In this document: positions 50,073 to 59,337 of the stretch, in pieces
How positions within the stretch are numbered: position 1 is the stretch's first letter
Layout: each line of letters starts with the position of its first letter
NCBI RefSeq assembly: GCF_900091575.1
Contig: NZ_FMCR01000003.1
Coordinates: 186,001 to 250,000 of the forward strand
Source of the DNA: Micromonospora saelicesensis
Lineage (GTDB): Bacteria; Actinomycetota; Actinomycetes; Mycobacteriales; Micromonosporaceae
DNA: 64,000 bases
Reading direction: 5' to 3'
Position numbers and translations under genes: made by a program
Notes under the pieces: model-generated
Told to the model about the DNA's origin: nothing
What the model saw: only the letters and a program-made list of their open reading frames with translations
Database searches by the model: none

Positions 50073-50756
50073 ATGACGACGGGACAGGACCGGGCGGCAC
50101 AGCCGGATACCGACCCTCAGGACGAGGAGCCGCTGCCGACGATCGCCGAGCAGATGGCCGACCAGCTCGGCGGCTGGCGCGGGCTGGTCGAGTCGAGCAT
50201 CCCGGTCGTGGTGTTCGTCGTCGCCAACATCATCGGCGAGCTGCGGCCGGCGGTGATCGCGTCGATCGCGGTCGCCGTGCTGATCGCCGGGCTGCGGCTG
50301 GCCCAGCGTCGGCCGATCCGGCACGCCGTCAACGGGCTCTTCGGCGTCGGCGTCGGCGCGGCCATCGCGTGGCGCACCGGCGACGAGCGTGACTTCTACC
50401 TTCCCGGCATCCTCTACGGCATCGGCTACGGTGTCGCCCTGCTGATCTCGGCCGTGATCCGGCAGCCGCTGGTGGGCTGGATCTGGTCGGTGTTGGTGGC
50501 CAAGGGCCGTTCGGAGTGGCGGTCCGACCCGAAGCTGGTGCGCACCTTCACGCAGCTGACCGTGCTCTGGGGCGTGGTCTGGCTGGCCAAGGTGGGCGTG
50601 CAGGCCGGTCTCTACCTGGCCCACCAGGACACCGCCCTGGGCGTGGCCCGGTTGGCGCTGGGCTACCCGCCGTACGCGCTGCTGTTGCTGATCACGGTCT
50701 GGACGGTGCGCCGGGTCACCCGGGAGTCGCCGCCGGCCCCGCTGCCCAGCGCCTGA
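50073..50756 (+). CDS. DUF3159 domain-containing integral membrane protein
   Basis: 227 residues from ATG with GGAAGG upstream. After a cytoplasmic 40-residue N-terminus, at least five membrane helices can be seen (VESSIPVVVFVVANIIGEL, AVIASIAVAVLIAGLRL, FYLPGILYGIGYGVALLISA, LTVLWGVVWLAKVGVQAGLY, ALLLLITVWTVRRV). The family is of unknown function and is syntenic with Rv2693c next to the CeoC-type gene. It converges with the TrkA-like gene. Confidence 0.92.
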   Translation: MTTGQDRAAQPDTDPQDEEPLPTIAEQMADQLGGWRGLVESSIPVVVFVVANIIGELRPAVIASIAVAVLIAGLRLAQRRPIRHAVNGLFGVGVGAAIAWRTGDERDFYLPGILYGIGYGVALLISAVIRQPLVGWIWSVLVAKGRSEWRSDPKLVRTFTQLTVLWGVVWLAKVGVQAGLYLAHQDTALGVARLALGYPPYALLLLITVWTVRRVTRESPPAPLPSA

Positions 50757-50798
50757 GCGAGGCCGGGCTACCCGGACCGCTCAGCGCGCCCGCCGGGG

Positions 50799-51488
50799 TC
50801 AGCGTGAGCTGCGGGTCCGTTCGACGCTGTCCGGCCCGAGGATAACCGCGCGGACCTCGTCCTCCACCTCGGCGGTGCAGACGAAGATCAGCTCGTCGCC
50901 GGCCTCGATCGGGTCGTCCGGGCTGGGCACCAGGACCCGCTTGCCGCGCAGGATCGCCACCAGGGCGGAGTCGCGGGGCAGCGGCACGGCGTGGATCGGC
51001 CGACCGACGTAGGGGGCGGTCGGCGGCAGGGTGATCTCGACGAGGTTCGCCTCGCCCTGTCGGAAGGTCATCAGCCGGACCAGGTCGCCGACGGTGACGG
51101 CCTCCTCGACGAGCGCGGCCATCACCCGCGGCTTGCTCACCGCGACGTCCACGCCCCACTGATCGGTGAACAGCCACTCGTTCTCGGCCCGGTTGACCCG
51201 GGCGACCACCCGGGGTACCGCGAACTCGGTCTTGGCCAGCAGCGACAGCACCAGGTTGGTCTTGTCGTCACCGGTCGCCGCGACCACCACGTCACACCCG
51301 GCGATGTTCGCCTCCTCCAGGCTGGCCACTTCGCACGCGTCGGCCAGCACCCAATCGGCGGCCGGCACCCGGTCCGGGCGCAGCATCTTGGGCTGACGCT
51401 CGATGAGCATCACCTGGTGGCCGTTGTCGATCAACTCCTGGGCGATCGAGCGGCCCACGTTGCCCGCGCCCGCGATGGCGACCCGCAT
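50799..51488 (-). CDS. TrkA-type potassium regulatory protein (CeoC-like)
   Basis: 229 residues. N-terminal RCK/TrkA_N Rossmann domain: MRVAIAGAGNVGRSIAQELIDNGHQVMLIERQ with the GxGxxG at residues 7-12, binding NAD or another nucleotide, and the C-terminal TrkA_C domain (APYVGRPIHAVPLPRDSALVAIL). These proteins gate Trk/Ktr-type K+ channels. Downstream of the second TrkA gene with 3 bases between them, so both are in one operon. It likely controls the K+ system opposite. Confidence 0.93.
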   Translation of the reverse strand: MRVAIAGAGNVGRSIAQELIDNGHQVMLIERQPKMLRPDRVPAADWVLADACEVASLEEANIAGCDVVVAATGDDKTNLVLSLLAKTEFAVPRVVARVNRAENEWLFTDQWGVDVAVSKPRVMAALVEEAVTVGDLVRLMTFRQGEANLVEITLPPTAPYVGRPIHAVPLPRDSALVAILRGKRVLVPSPDDPIEAGDELIFVCTAEVEDEVRAVILGPDSVERTRSSR

Positions 51489-51491
51489 GGC

Positions 51492-52157
51492 TCAGTGCCC
51501 TCCTTCCGGCGGCGTCGCCGCCACCGACGTGACCGTCGCCACGATGTCATCGCTGACCAGCATGAACACCTGGTCGCCCTCCTGAATGACGGCGGAGCCG
51601 GTGGGCAGCGTGCCGATGCCGAAGCGGATCAGGTAGGCCACCCGCGCCCCGGTCGCGTCCTCCAGCGTCCGCACCGGTCGGCCGATCCAGTCCTTGTGTA
51701 CGGGCACCTCGACGATCGACACCGTGCTCGTGGGGTCGCGGAAGATCTCCACGTTGCCCTCCGGCACCAGGTGTCGCAGCATCCGGTCCGCCGTCCACCG
51801 CACGGTCGCCACGGTGGGAATGCCCAGCCGCTCGTAGACCTGCGCCCGGCGCTGGTCGTAGATGCGGGCGGCGACCCGGGACACGCCGAACGTCTCGCGG
51901 GCCAGCCGGGCCGAGATGATGTTGGAGTTGTCGCCGCTCGACACCGCCGCGAAGGCGTCCGCGCGCTCGATACCGGCCTGCCGGAGCACCTCGCCGTCGA
52001 AACCGGCCCCGGTCACCGTGATCCCGGCGAAGTCGGGGCCGAGCCGGCGGAAGGCGTCGGCGTCCTGGTCGATCACCGCCACCGAGTGCCCTCGGGACTC
52101 CAGGCTGTGGGCGAGGGTCGACCCGACCCGACCACATCCCATGATCACGACGTGCAC
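51492..52157 (-). CDS. TrkA-type potassium regulatory protein (CeoB-like)
   Basis: 221 residues from GTG with GGGAGGG upstream. The N-terminal RCK domain starts VHVVIMGCGRVGSTLAHSLESRGHSVAVIDQD. The TrkA_C domain lies at about 140-221 (SIVEVPVHKDWIGRPVRTL, VFMLVSDDIVATVTS). It forms a pair with the adjacent CeoC-like protein, and the two are divergent from a KimA-like permease gene. No separate Trk channel subunit (TrkH) is in the window. Confidence 0.93.
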   Translation of the reverse strand: MHVVIMGCGRVGSTLAHSLESRGHSVAVIDQDADAFRRLGPDFAGITVTGAGFDGEVLRQAGIERADAFAAVSSGDNSNIISARLARETFGVSRVAARIYDQRRAQVYERLGIPTVATVRWTADRMLRHLVPEGNVEIFRDPTSTVSIVEVPVHKDWIGRPVRTLEDATGARVAYLIRFGIGTLPTGSAVIQEGDQVFMLVSDDIVATVTSVAATPPEGGH

Positions 52158-52320
52158 GCTGTCCCTCCCAAGGTGCGTACCACTCCCGCTGCCGGTGGCC
52201 TTCGAGTGCGAGCCTGCCACGTCCCGGTCGCGAGCGGGGACCGACCGTACCCCGCCGTCTCGAGCAGCGGTGATCGCCCACCCCCGCGCCCCCGCCGTGG
52301 TGGTCGTACCCTTGGCGTTC

Positions 52321-54405
52321 GTGGCCAGTCCCACCTCGCTGCTGAAGCGGCTTCTTCTCGGTCGACCGTTCCGGTCCGACCGGCTCCAGCACACCCTCCT
52401 GCCGAAGCGCATCGCGCTGCCCGTGTTCGCGTCCGACGCGCTGTCCAGCGTCGCGTACGCGCCCGACGAGATCCTGCTGACCCTCTCCATCGCCGGTGCG
52501 TCCGCGTACTTCTTCTCGCCGTGGATCGCGCTGGCCGTGGTCGTGGTCATGCTCACCGTGGTGGCGAGCTACCGGCAGAACGTGCACGCCTACCCGTCCG
52601 GTGGTGGCGACTACGAGGTGGCCACTGTCAACCTGGGGCCGAAGTTTGGCGTCGGGGTGGCCAGCGCGTTGCTGGTCGACTACGTGCTCACGGTGGCGGT
52701 GTCGGTCTCCTCCGGGGTGGCCAACCTGGGCTCCGTGGTGCCGTTCGTGGCCACCCACAAGGTCCTGATCGCGGTGAGCGCGGTGGTCCTGCTCACCGCG
52801 GTCAACCTGCGCGGGCTGCGCGAGTCGGGCACTGCGTTCGCCATCCCCACCTACGGCTTCGTGATCGTGATGCTCGGGATGCTGCTCACCGGGCTGTTCC
52901 GGGTCTTCGTGCTGGGCGACGAGCTGCGCGCGCCGAGCGCGGACCTGGTGATCCAGGCCGAGCACAGCGTGACCGGTTTCGCGCTCGTCTTCCTGCTGCT
53001 GCGCACGTTCAGCTCGGGCGCCGCCGCGCTCACCGGCGTGGAGGCGATCTCCAACGGGGTGCCGGCGTTCAAGGCGCCGAAGAGCCGCAACGCCGCCACC
53101 ACCCTGCTGCTGCTCGGCACCATCTCGGTGAGCATGCTGGTCGGGATCATCTGGCTGGCCCGGCTGACCCACCTCCAGTTCGTCGAGGATCCGAATCTCC
53201 AGATCGTCTCCGGCCCCGAGGGGTACGTGCAGAAGACGGTCACCACCCAGCTCGGGGAGACGGTCTTCGGTTCCGGGTCGATCCTGCTCTACGTGCTGGC
53301 CGGGGTGACCGCACTGATCCTGTTCCTGGCAGCGAACACCGCGTTCAACGGTTTCCCGGTGCTCGGCTCGATCCTGGCCCAGGACCGCTACCTGCCCCGG
53401 CAGTTCCACACCCGGGGCGACCGGCTGGCCTTCTCCAACGGCATCACCTTCCTCGCCCTCTTCGCGATCGTGCTGATCGTCGGCTTCCAGGCCGAGGTGA
53501 CGAAGCTGATCCAGCTCTACATCGTCGGGGTCTTCGTCTCGTTCACCGTCTCCCAGGCCGGCATGATCCGGCACTGGAACCGGCACCTGCGCACCGAGCG
53601 GGACCCGGAGGCACGCCGCAGGATGGTCCGCTCCCGGGCGATCAACACGTTCGGCATGGGCCTGACCGGCACGGTGCTGGTGATCGTCCTGATCACCAAG
53701 TTCCTGCTCGGCGCCTGGATCGCGATCGCCGCGATGGCGGTGATCTACGCGCTGATGCTGGCGATCCGCCGGCACTACGACCGGATCGCCGTCGAGCTGA
53801 CCCCGCCGGACGAGGGCCGGGCCGTGCTGCCCGCCCGCAACCACGCGATCGTGCTGGTCAGCAAGCTGCACCAGCCGACGCTGCGGGCCATCGCCTACGC
53901 CCGCGCCACCCGGCCGGACACCCTCACCGCGGTGACCGTGAACGTGGACGAGAAGGACACCCGGGACCTGCAGGCCGACTGGGAGCGACGGGAGATGGCG
54001 ATCCCGCTCACCGTGATCGACTCGCCGTACCGGGAGATCACCCGCCCGATCCTGGACTTCGTCGCCTCCACCCGCCGCAAGTCGCCCCGGGACGTGGTCA
54101 CCGTGTTCATCCCGGAGTACGTGGTCGGCCGTTGGTGGGAGAACCTCCTGCACAACCAGAGCGCCCTGCGCCTCAAGGGCCGGCTGCTCTTCGAACCGGG
54201 TGTGATGGTGGTCAGCGTGCCGTGGCAGCTCGCGTCGACAGCGAGCAAGAACCTGGACCGGCTGGACGCCACGCTGTCCCGGACACCGGCGCGGGGGCCA
54301 CGCAGCGCCGTGCCACCACTGGTCGCCGCGCCGCCGGTGGCCGCCACGCCGCCCGGCGAGGGCGGGCCCGAGAACAGCGGAACGATGGGGAACAGTCGTG
54401 ACTGA
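52321..54405 (+). CDS. APC-superfamily permease, KimA-like potassium transporter
   Basis: 694 residues from GTG (VASPTSLLKRLLLGRPFRSD). Twelve or so membrane helices cover residues 30-490. The region SDALSSVAYAPDEILLT (Asp39, Tyr46) aligns with Bacillus KimA (Asp36, Tyr43), and AFSSGAAALTGVEAISNGVPAFKAPKSRNAATTL and AANTAFNGFP are also KimA-like. The C-terminal 180 residues form a USP-like cytoplasmic domain, as in KimA, with a Pro-rich tail. KimA is a high-affinity, c-di-AMP-controlled K+ importer. Position beside two TrkA-type regulators supports K+ transport. The start is the first GTG that gives the conserved LLLGRPFRS N-terminus. Confidence 0.88.
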   Translation: MASPTSLLKRLLLGRPFRSDRLQHTLLPKRIALPVFASDALSSVAYAPDEILLTLSIAGASAYFFSPWIALAVVVVMLTVVASYRQNVHAYPSGGGDYEVATVNLGPKFGVGVASALLVDYVLTVAVSVSSGVANLGSVVPFVATHKVLIAVSAVVLLTAVNLRGLRESGTAFAIPTYGFVIVMLGMLLTGLFRVFVLGDELRAPSADLVIQAEHSVTGFALVFLLLRTFSSGAAALTGVEAISNGVPAFKAPKSRNAATTLLLLGTISVSMLVGIIWLARLTHLQFVEDPNLQIVSGPEGYVQKTVTTQLGETVFGSGSILLYVLAGVTALILFLAANTAFNGFPVLGSILAQDRYLPRQFHTRGDRLAFSNGITFLALFAIVLIVGFQAEVTKLIQLYIVGVFVSFTVSQAGMIRHWNRHLRTERDPEARRRMVRSRAINTFGMGLTGTVLVIVLITKFLLGAWIAIAAMAVIYALMLAIRRHYDRIAVELTPPDEGRAVLPARNHAIVLVSKLHQPTLRAIAYARATRPDTLTAVTVNVDEKDTRDLQADWERREMAIPLTVIDSPYREITRPILDFVASTRRKSPRDVVTVFIPEYVVGRWWENLLHNQSALRLKGRLLFEPGVMVVSVPWQLASTASKNLDRLDATLSRTPARGPRSAVPPLVAAPPVAATPPGEGGPENSGTMGNSRD

Positions 54406-55696
54406 GCCGGGCGGTCCGCGGACCGCGACACCGCCGACGCCGTCGGCGTCGGCCTCATCGGCGTTCGAGCGAGGGCTGGCCGAGACCGACCGGGTCGAGC
54501 TGACCGTCGACGCCGTCGCCCCCGGCGGGCACTGTGTCGCCCGGGTGGACGGGCAGGTGGTCTTCGTCCGGCACGCGCTGCCCGGTGAACGGGTCATCGC
54601 CGAGGTCACCGAGGTGCACCGGGGGTTCGTCCGGGCCGACGCGGTGACCGTGCTGGAGCCCTCACCGGACCGGGTCGAGCCGCCCTGCCCGTACGCGAAG
54701 CCGGGTGCCTGCGGGGGCTGCGACCTCCAGCACGTCGCACCGGCCGCGCAGCTGGCCTGGAAGACCGCTGTGGTCCGCGAGCAGCTGGTCCGCCTCGGTG
54801 GGCTGACCGACGTCGAGCTGGACCGGCTCGGCGTCCGGGTCGAGGCGTTGCCCGGTGGGCTGCTCGGCTGGCGCTCCCGGGTCCGTTACGCGGTCGACGC
54901 CGCCGACCGGGCCGGCCTGCTCAAGCACCGCTCGCACGAGGTGGTGCCGATCGACCGCTGCCGGATCGCCCACCCGGCCATCCAGCAGCTGCCGGTGCTC
55001 ACCCCCACCGGTGCGCGCTGGCCGGCCGCCGAGGCGGTGGAGACCGTCGCCAGCACCGGCGGGGACGTGACCGTCACGGAGATCCGCGACGGGGTGCCCG
55101 CCCCGGTCAGTGGCCCGACCGAGGTCCGCGAGGTCGCCGCCGGACGGGACTGGACGCTGCCCGCGTCCGCGTTCTGGCAGGTGCACCCGGCCGCCGCAGA
55201 CGCCCTCTCCACGGCCGTGCTGGAGTTGCTGGACCCGCAGCCGGGCGAGGTCGCCTGGGACCTCTACGGCGGCGCTGGGCTGTTCGCCGCCGGGCTGGCC
55301 GCACGGATCGGCGCGACCGGCCGGGTGACAGTGGTCGAAGCGGCGGCGCAGGGTGTCGCCGCCGCCCGGGAGAACCTCGCCGACCTGCCCAGCGTCGAGG
55401 TGGTGTCGGCCCGGGTGGAGACCGCGCTGGCCCGCCGACGGATCACCGGCCCGGTCGACGTGGTCGTGCTCGACCCGCCGCGCTCCGGGGCCGGCGCCCA
55501 GGTGGTCCGCGCGCTGGCCGCCGCCGGCCCGCGAGCGGTCGCGTACGTGGCCTGTGACCCGGCCGCCTTCGCCCGGGACGTGCGTACCTTCGCCGACCTC
55601 GGTTGGCGGCTGGCGGCGCTACGGGGCTTCGACCTCTTCCCGATGACGCAGCACGTCGAGCAGGTCGGGCTGCTGCTTCCGCCGGACGCGCGGTAG
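54398..55696 (+). CDS. TrmA/RumA-family RNA (uracil-5-)-methyltransferase
   Basis: 432 residues from a GTG overlapping the permease end (GTGACTGA). A TRAM domain (VELTVDAVAPGGHCVARVDGQVVFVRHALPGERV) leads to the Fe-S region CPYAKPGACGGCDLQHV. The SAM domain has WDLYGGAGLFAAGLAARIGATG and VLDPPRSGAGAQV. The catalytic nucleophile Cys is in VAYVACDPAAFARD (about residue 388). It methylates uracil-5 of tRNA or 23S rRNA. The mycobacterial Rv2689c is its homologue in the same position. Confidence 0.94.
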   Translation: MTEPGGPRTATPPTPSASASSAFERGLAETDRVELTVDAVAPGGHCVARVDGQVVFVRHALPGERVIAEVTEVHRGFVRADAVTVLEPSPDRVEPPCPYAKPGACGGCDLQHVAPAAQLAWKTAVVREQLVRLGGLTDVELDRLGVRVEALPGGLLGWRSRVRYAVDAADRAGLLKHRSHEVVPIDRCRIAHPAIQQLPVLTPTGARWPAAEAVETVASTGGDVTVTEIRDGVPAPVSGPTEVREVAAGRDWTLPASAFWQVHPAAADALSTAVLELLDPQPGEVAWDLYGGAGLFAAGLAARIGATGRVTVVEAAAQGVAAARENLADLPSVEVVSARVETALARRRITGPVDVVVLDPPRSGAGAQVVRALAAAGPRAVAYVACDPAAFARDVRTFADLGWRLAALRGFDLFPMTQHVEQVGLLLPPDAR

Positions 55697-55820
55697 AACA
55701 CCCCGCGTCTGCTGTGTCAGCGCCTGACCGGGTGCTCAGCAGCACACTCCCCGCCCGGCCCGGGTGCGTGGGGCTCGGGCCGGGCTGCGGAGTACCGGGG
55801 GGCCGATAGACTCTCCGGTC

Positions 55821-57767
55821 ATGAGTGTTGAAGAGGACACGGCCAACCACGGCCGGCTGCTGGGGACGGTTCGCGGTCCGCAGGACGTCAAGCGGATGTC
55901 CGGCGAGGAACTGGACGTCCTCGCCGCCGAGATCCGGGACTTCCTGATCACCAAGGTCTCCCGTACCGGCGGGCACGTCGGGCCCAACCTCGGTGTGGTC
56001 GAGCTGACGCTCGCCATGCATCGCGTCTTCGACTCCCCCCGGGACCGGCTCCTGTTCGACACCGGCCACCAGGCGTACGTACACAAGATCCTTACCGGGC
56101 GTCAGGCCGGCTTCGACAAGCTCCGCCAGCGCGGTGGCCTCTCCGGCTACCCCAGCCAGGCGGAGAGCGAGCACGACCTCATCGAGAACTCGCACGCTTC
56201 CACCGCGCTGTCCTACGCCGATGGCCTCGCCAAGGCGTACGCCCTGCGGGGTGAGGCACGCAGCGTGGTGGCCGTGGTCGGCGACGGCGCGCTGACCGGC
56301 GGCATGTGCTGGGAGGCGCTGAACAACATCGCCACCGCCGGCAACTCCCTCGTGATCGTGGTCAACGACAACGGCCGGTCCTACTCGCCGACCATCGGCG
56401 GGCTTGCCGACCACCTCTCCTCGCTGCGGCTCAACCCCGGCTACGAGAAGGTCCTCGACACGGTCAAGGACGCCCTCGGCTCCACGCCGCTGGTCGGCAA
56501 GCCGATGTACGAGGTGCTGCACGCGGTCAAGAAGGGCATCAAGGACGCGGTCGCCCCACAGGCCATGTTCGAGGACCTGGGCATCAAGTACGTGGGCCCG
56601 GTGGACGGGCACGACGTGGGCGCGGTCGAGGCGGCGCTGCGCGCGGCCAAGAACTTCGGCGGCCCGGTCATCGTGCACGCGGTCACCCGCAAGGGCTACG
56701 GCTACCGTCCCGCCGAGGAGGACGAGGCGGACTGCCTGCACGGCCCCGGCAGCGCCTTCGACGTGGAGACCGGCGCGCTGCTGGCCGCCCCGTCGGTGAA
56801 GTGGACGCACGTCTTCGCCGACGAGCTGCTGGCCATCGCCGACGAGCGCCCGGACGTGGTGGGCATCACCGCCGCCATGGCCGAGCCGACCGGCATCGCC
56901 AAGCTCGCCCGCAAGTACCCCGAGCGGGTCTACGACGTGGGCATCGCCGAGCAGCACGCGGCCACCTCGGCGGCCGGGTTGGCGCTCGGTGGTCTGCACC
57001 CGGTGGTCGCGGTCTACGCCACCTTCCTCAACCGCGCCTTCGACCAGGTCCTGCTGGACGTGGCGATGCACAAGCTGCCGGTGACCTTCGTGCTGGATCG
57101 GGCGGGCATCACCGGCCCGGACGGGCCCAGCCACTACGGCATCTGGGACATGTCGGTCTTCGGGGTGGTGCCGGGGCTGCGGATCGCCGCTCCCCGCGAC
57201 GCCGCCACCCTGCGCGAGGAGCTGCGCGAGGCGATGGCCGTCGACAACGGCCCGACCGTGGTGCGGTTCCCGACCGGGGCGGTCGCCGCGGACCTACCGG
57301 CGCTGCGCCGGGTCGGCCCGGTCGACGTGCTGGCCGAGTCCGCCCGTACCGACGTGCTGCTCGTCGCCGTCGGCTCCTTCGGCCAGCTGGGCATGGAGGT
57401 GGCCGCCCGGGTCGCCGAGCAGGGCTACGGGGTCACCGTCGTCGACCCCCGCTGGGTGCGTCCGGTCCCGGCGGAGCTGGTCGACCTGGCCGCCCGCCAC
57501 CGGCTCGTGGTCAGCGTCGAGGACGGCGTCCGGGTCGGCGGGGTGGGCGACGCGCTGGCCCAGGCGATGCGCGACGCCGACGTCCGGGTGCCGCTCAAGG
57601 ATCTGGGTGTGCCGGCCGACTGGCACCCGCACGGCACCCGCGCGCAGATCCTCGCCGACCTGGGTCTGACCGCTCAGGACGTGGCCCGCAACGTCACCGG
57701 TTGGATCTCCGGCCTGGACGCCACCCCGGACCGCCTCACCCCCAGCGACGCGGCCGCACAGAACTGA
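55821..57767 (+). CDS. dxs: 1-deoxy-D-xylulose-5-phosphate synthase
   Basis: 648 residues from ATG ([15 protein letters not shown]). Motifs are [21 protein letters not shown], the TPP-Mg site [18 protein letters not shown] (about residue 155), [14 protein letters not shown], the catalytic Glu in [15 protein letters not shown] (about 374), [15 protein letters not shown] and [11 protein letters not shown]. It condenses pyruvate and glyceraldehyde 3-phosphate, the entry step of the MEP isoprenoid pathway, which also provides the DMAPP used by MiaA. A long N-terminal extension is absent. It ends a strand run after trmA. Confidence 0.97.
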   Translation: MSVEEDTANHGRLLGTVRGPQDVKRMSGEELDVLAAEIRDFLITKVSRTGGHVGPNLGVVELTLAMHRVFDSPRDRLLFDTGHQAYVHKILTGRQAGFDKLRQRGGLSGYPSQAESEHDLIENSHASTALSYADGLAKAYALRGEARSVVAVVGDGALTGGMCWEALNNIATAGNSLVIVVNDNGRSYSPTIGGLADHLSSLRLNPGYEKVLDTVKDALGSTPLVGKPMYEVLHAVKKGIKDAVAPQAMFEDLGIKYVGPVDGHDVGAVEAALRAAKNFGGPVIVHAVTRKGYGYRPAEEDEADCLHGPGSAFDVETGALLAAPSVKWTHVFADELLAIADERPDVVGITAAMAEPTGIAKLARKYPERVYDVGIAEQHAATSAAGLALGGLHPVVAVYATFLNRAFDQVLLDVAMHKLPVTFVLDRAGITGPDGPSHYGIWDMSVFGVVPGLRIAAPRDAATLREELREAMAVDNGPTVVRFPTGAVAADLPALRRVGPVDVLAESARTDVLLVAVGSFGQLGMEVAARVAEQGYGVTVVDPRWVRPVPAELVDLAARHRLVVSVEDGVRVGGVGDALAQAMRDADVRVPLKDLGVPADWHPHGTRAQILADLGLTAQDVARNVTGWISGLDATPDRLTPSDAAAQN

Positions 57768-57779
57768 CGAGAACGAACA

Positions 57780-57809
57780 ACGGCGGGCGTCCCTCGGGAC
57801 GCCCGCCGT
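57780..57809 (+). terminator. Hairpin terminator after dxs
   Basis: Perfect 14-base arms ACGGCGGGCGTCCC and its complement enclose 2 bases, 12 bases past the dxs stop. Confidence 0.85.
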
Positions 57810-57877
57810 CGTGTGTCCATCCCCAATCCCGTCGCCCCGCCCCTGCCTCGCTTCGCCCCTGCCCCGCCCGTCTCCGC

Positions 57878-57947
57878 CGATCTTGCACTTTCGGTTGCCG
57901 TGATGCGCCTTGAGTGCCGGTTTGTCGGAACAGAAAGTGCAAGATCG
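57878..57947. repeat. Long intergenic palindrome, family C
   Basis: Perfect 15-base arms CGATCTTGCACTTTC (57878-57892) and GAAAGTGCAAGATCG (57933-57947) enclose 40 bases. Between dxs and the convergent lipoprotein gene, downstream of a normal terminator, so it is not needed as a terminator. Its CGATCTTG end is shared with the family-D element at 41425-41503. Confidence 0.8.
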
Positions 57948-57988
57948 CGCGGGCGGGGTGGGCGGGCCGCGGGTGGGGTGGGGTGGGG

Positions 57989-59182
57989 CTAGCGGGGGGA
58001 GATTGAGCGGTAGTGGGTTTTGTCGGTGTTGGCGAGGCTGTAGGTCTGGGAGCGGGACGGGGTGGGGATGACCACCAGGCCGGGGCGCTCGACCAGCAGG
58101 GGAGTGCCCGGCGGAACGGACAGGGAGCTGTCCCGGGTGGCCCGCCAGCTCAGCACCACCAGCGGCTGACCGGGCACCGGTAGTTGGTACGCCTGCAACG
58201 GGGTGGCCCGGTCGGCGGGTGAGACGACGGGCGCGCTCCCGTCGGCCGGTCGATAGATCACCGCCGTCATCGCGCCGGCGTCGGTGTCCCAGCTGAGCTG
58301 CTGCAACTCGGCCGGCTCGCCGCCGCCGAGGGCGACTTCGCCGAGCGAGCGCACGGTGAGCTTCGCCATCGGCCAGGACGTCGGCACCGAGCGTGGGGCG
58401 TCCCGGTCCCCGATCCGGCGCGGGATGCTGCCGAAGGGGCCCCGATCGCCGGACAGCACGCAGGTGTCCAGGCCGGTGAGTGCCCGCCGGCCCGTGCCGG
58501 ACTCGTCGCGGACCAACGGGTAGCGCGGGTCGACGGTGCCGGTGCCGAGGTCGAGCAGCCGGTCGGCGGCCCGTCCACGGGGGAGCGACTCCGTGGTTCG
58601 CAGGGTCGCGGTCACGCCGACGGCCGTGCAGGACGGCACGTCGACAGGTGCGCTGAGACCGTCCGCGATGGTCAACGTCCGGTCCTGTGGCCCGAGGAGG
58701 CGTTGCACCCGGGCCGAGACCAGGTAGCGCCGACCGCCGGCCGTCTGCACCGGCAGCACGTCCGAGTAGACGAGGTAACCCGGATCGGTGTACTCGGTGG
58801 CGCGGGTCACCGCGTACCGGTCGCCCTCGCGAGTCAGTTGCAGCAGCCAGGACGCGCTTTCGCCGGGCACGTCGGCGGCCACCAGCGCCACCGGGGCGCC
58901 GTCGACCCGACCGGAGAAGAGGATGCCGGACGAGGGCAGGTGCGCGCGGTCGTCGGCCGGCGACCGCCAGCCCCGGACCGCCGCGGTGACCGCCGCCGTC
59001 GCCGCGGCGTCCCCGGAGAGGTCGCCGCGGGGCGGCCACACCGCGAGGGTGCCGTCCAGGCTGTCGTACCCGACCCGGAGGTCCTGCGGCTTCCGTTCGG
59101 CTACCGGACCGCAGGCCGTGCTGGCCAGCAGCGCGCTCAGCAGGACGGGAAGCGCCCTGCCGTACCGACGGCCTGGAGTCAC
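57989..59182 (-). CDS. Lipoprotein of unknown function
   Basis: 397 residues from GTG (VTPGRRYGRALPVLLSALLASTACG). A lipobox LASTAC puts the lipidated Cys near residue 24. The mature domain contains PPRGDLSGDAAATAAVTAAVRGW, ILFSGRVDGAPVALVAADVPGE, FVIYRPADGS-like and two Cys pairs (VPSCTAVG, LDTCVLSG). No family is recognised. It is exported and probably cell-surface. Divergent from the GT-C-like gene by 155 bases, so the two may work together or not. Confidence 0.78.
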   Translation of the reverse strand: MTPGRRYGRALPVLLSALLASTACGPVAERKPQDLRVGYDSLDGTLAVWPPRGDLSGDAAATAAVTAAVRGWRSPADDRAHLPSSGILFSGRVDGAPVALVAADVPGESASWLLQLTREGDRYAVTRATEYTDPGYLVYSDVLPVQTAGGRRYLVSARVQRLLGPQDRTLTIADGLSAPVDVPSCTAVGVTATLRTTESLPRGRAADRLLDLGTGTVDPRYPLVRDESGTGRRALTGLDTCVLSGDRGPFGSIPRRIGDRDAPRSVPTSWPMAKLTVRSLGEVALGGGEPAELQQLSWDTDAGAMTAVIYRPADGSAPVVSPADRATPLQAYQLPVPGQPLVVLSWRATRDSSLSVPPGTPLLVERPGLVVIPTPSRSQTYSLANTDKTHYRSISPR

Positions 59183-59337
59183 CTGGCCCGCCCCCGATCG
59201 CCTCGCCGTCGCTGTGGGAAAGCGCCATAGTACGAGATGTCCGATGCGGCGCCTCAGTTGGCCGGCATCCGAACCACCACAATGGACAGCACCGGGGGTT
59301 TAGGGCGTTTTGGTTGCTCCGGTAGACTCCGCCGACT

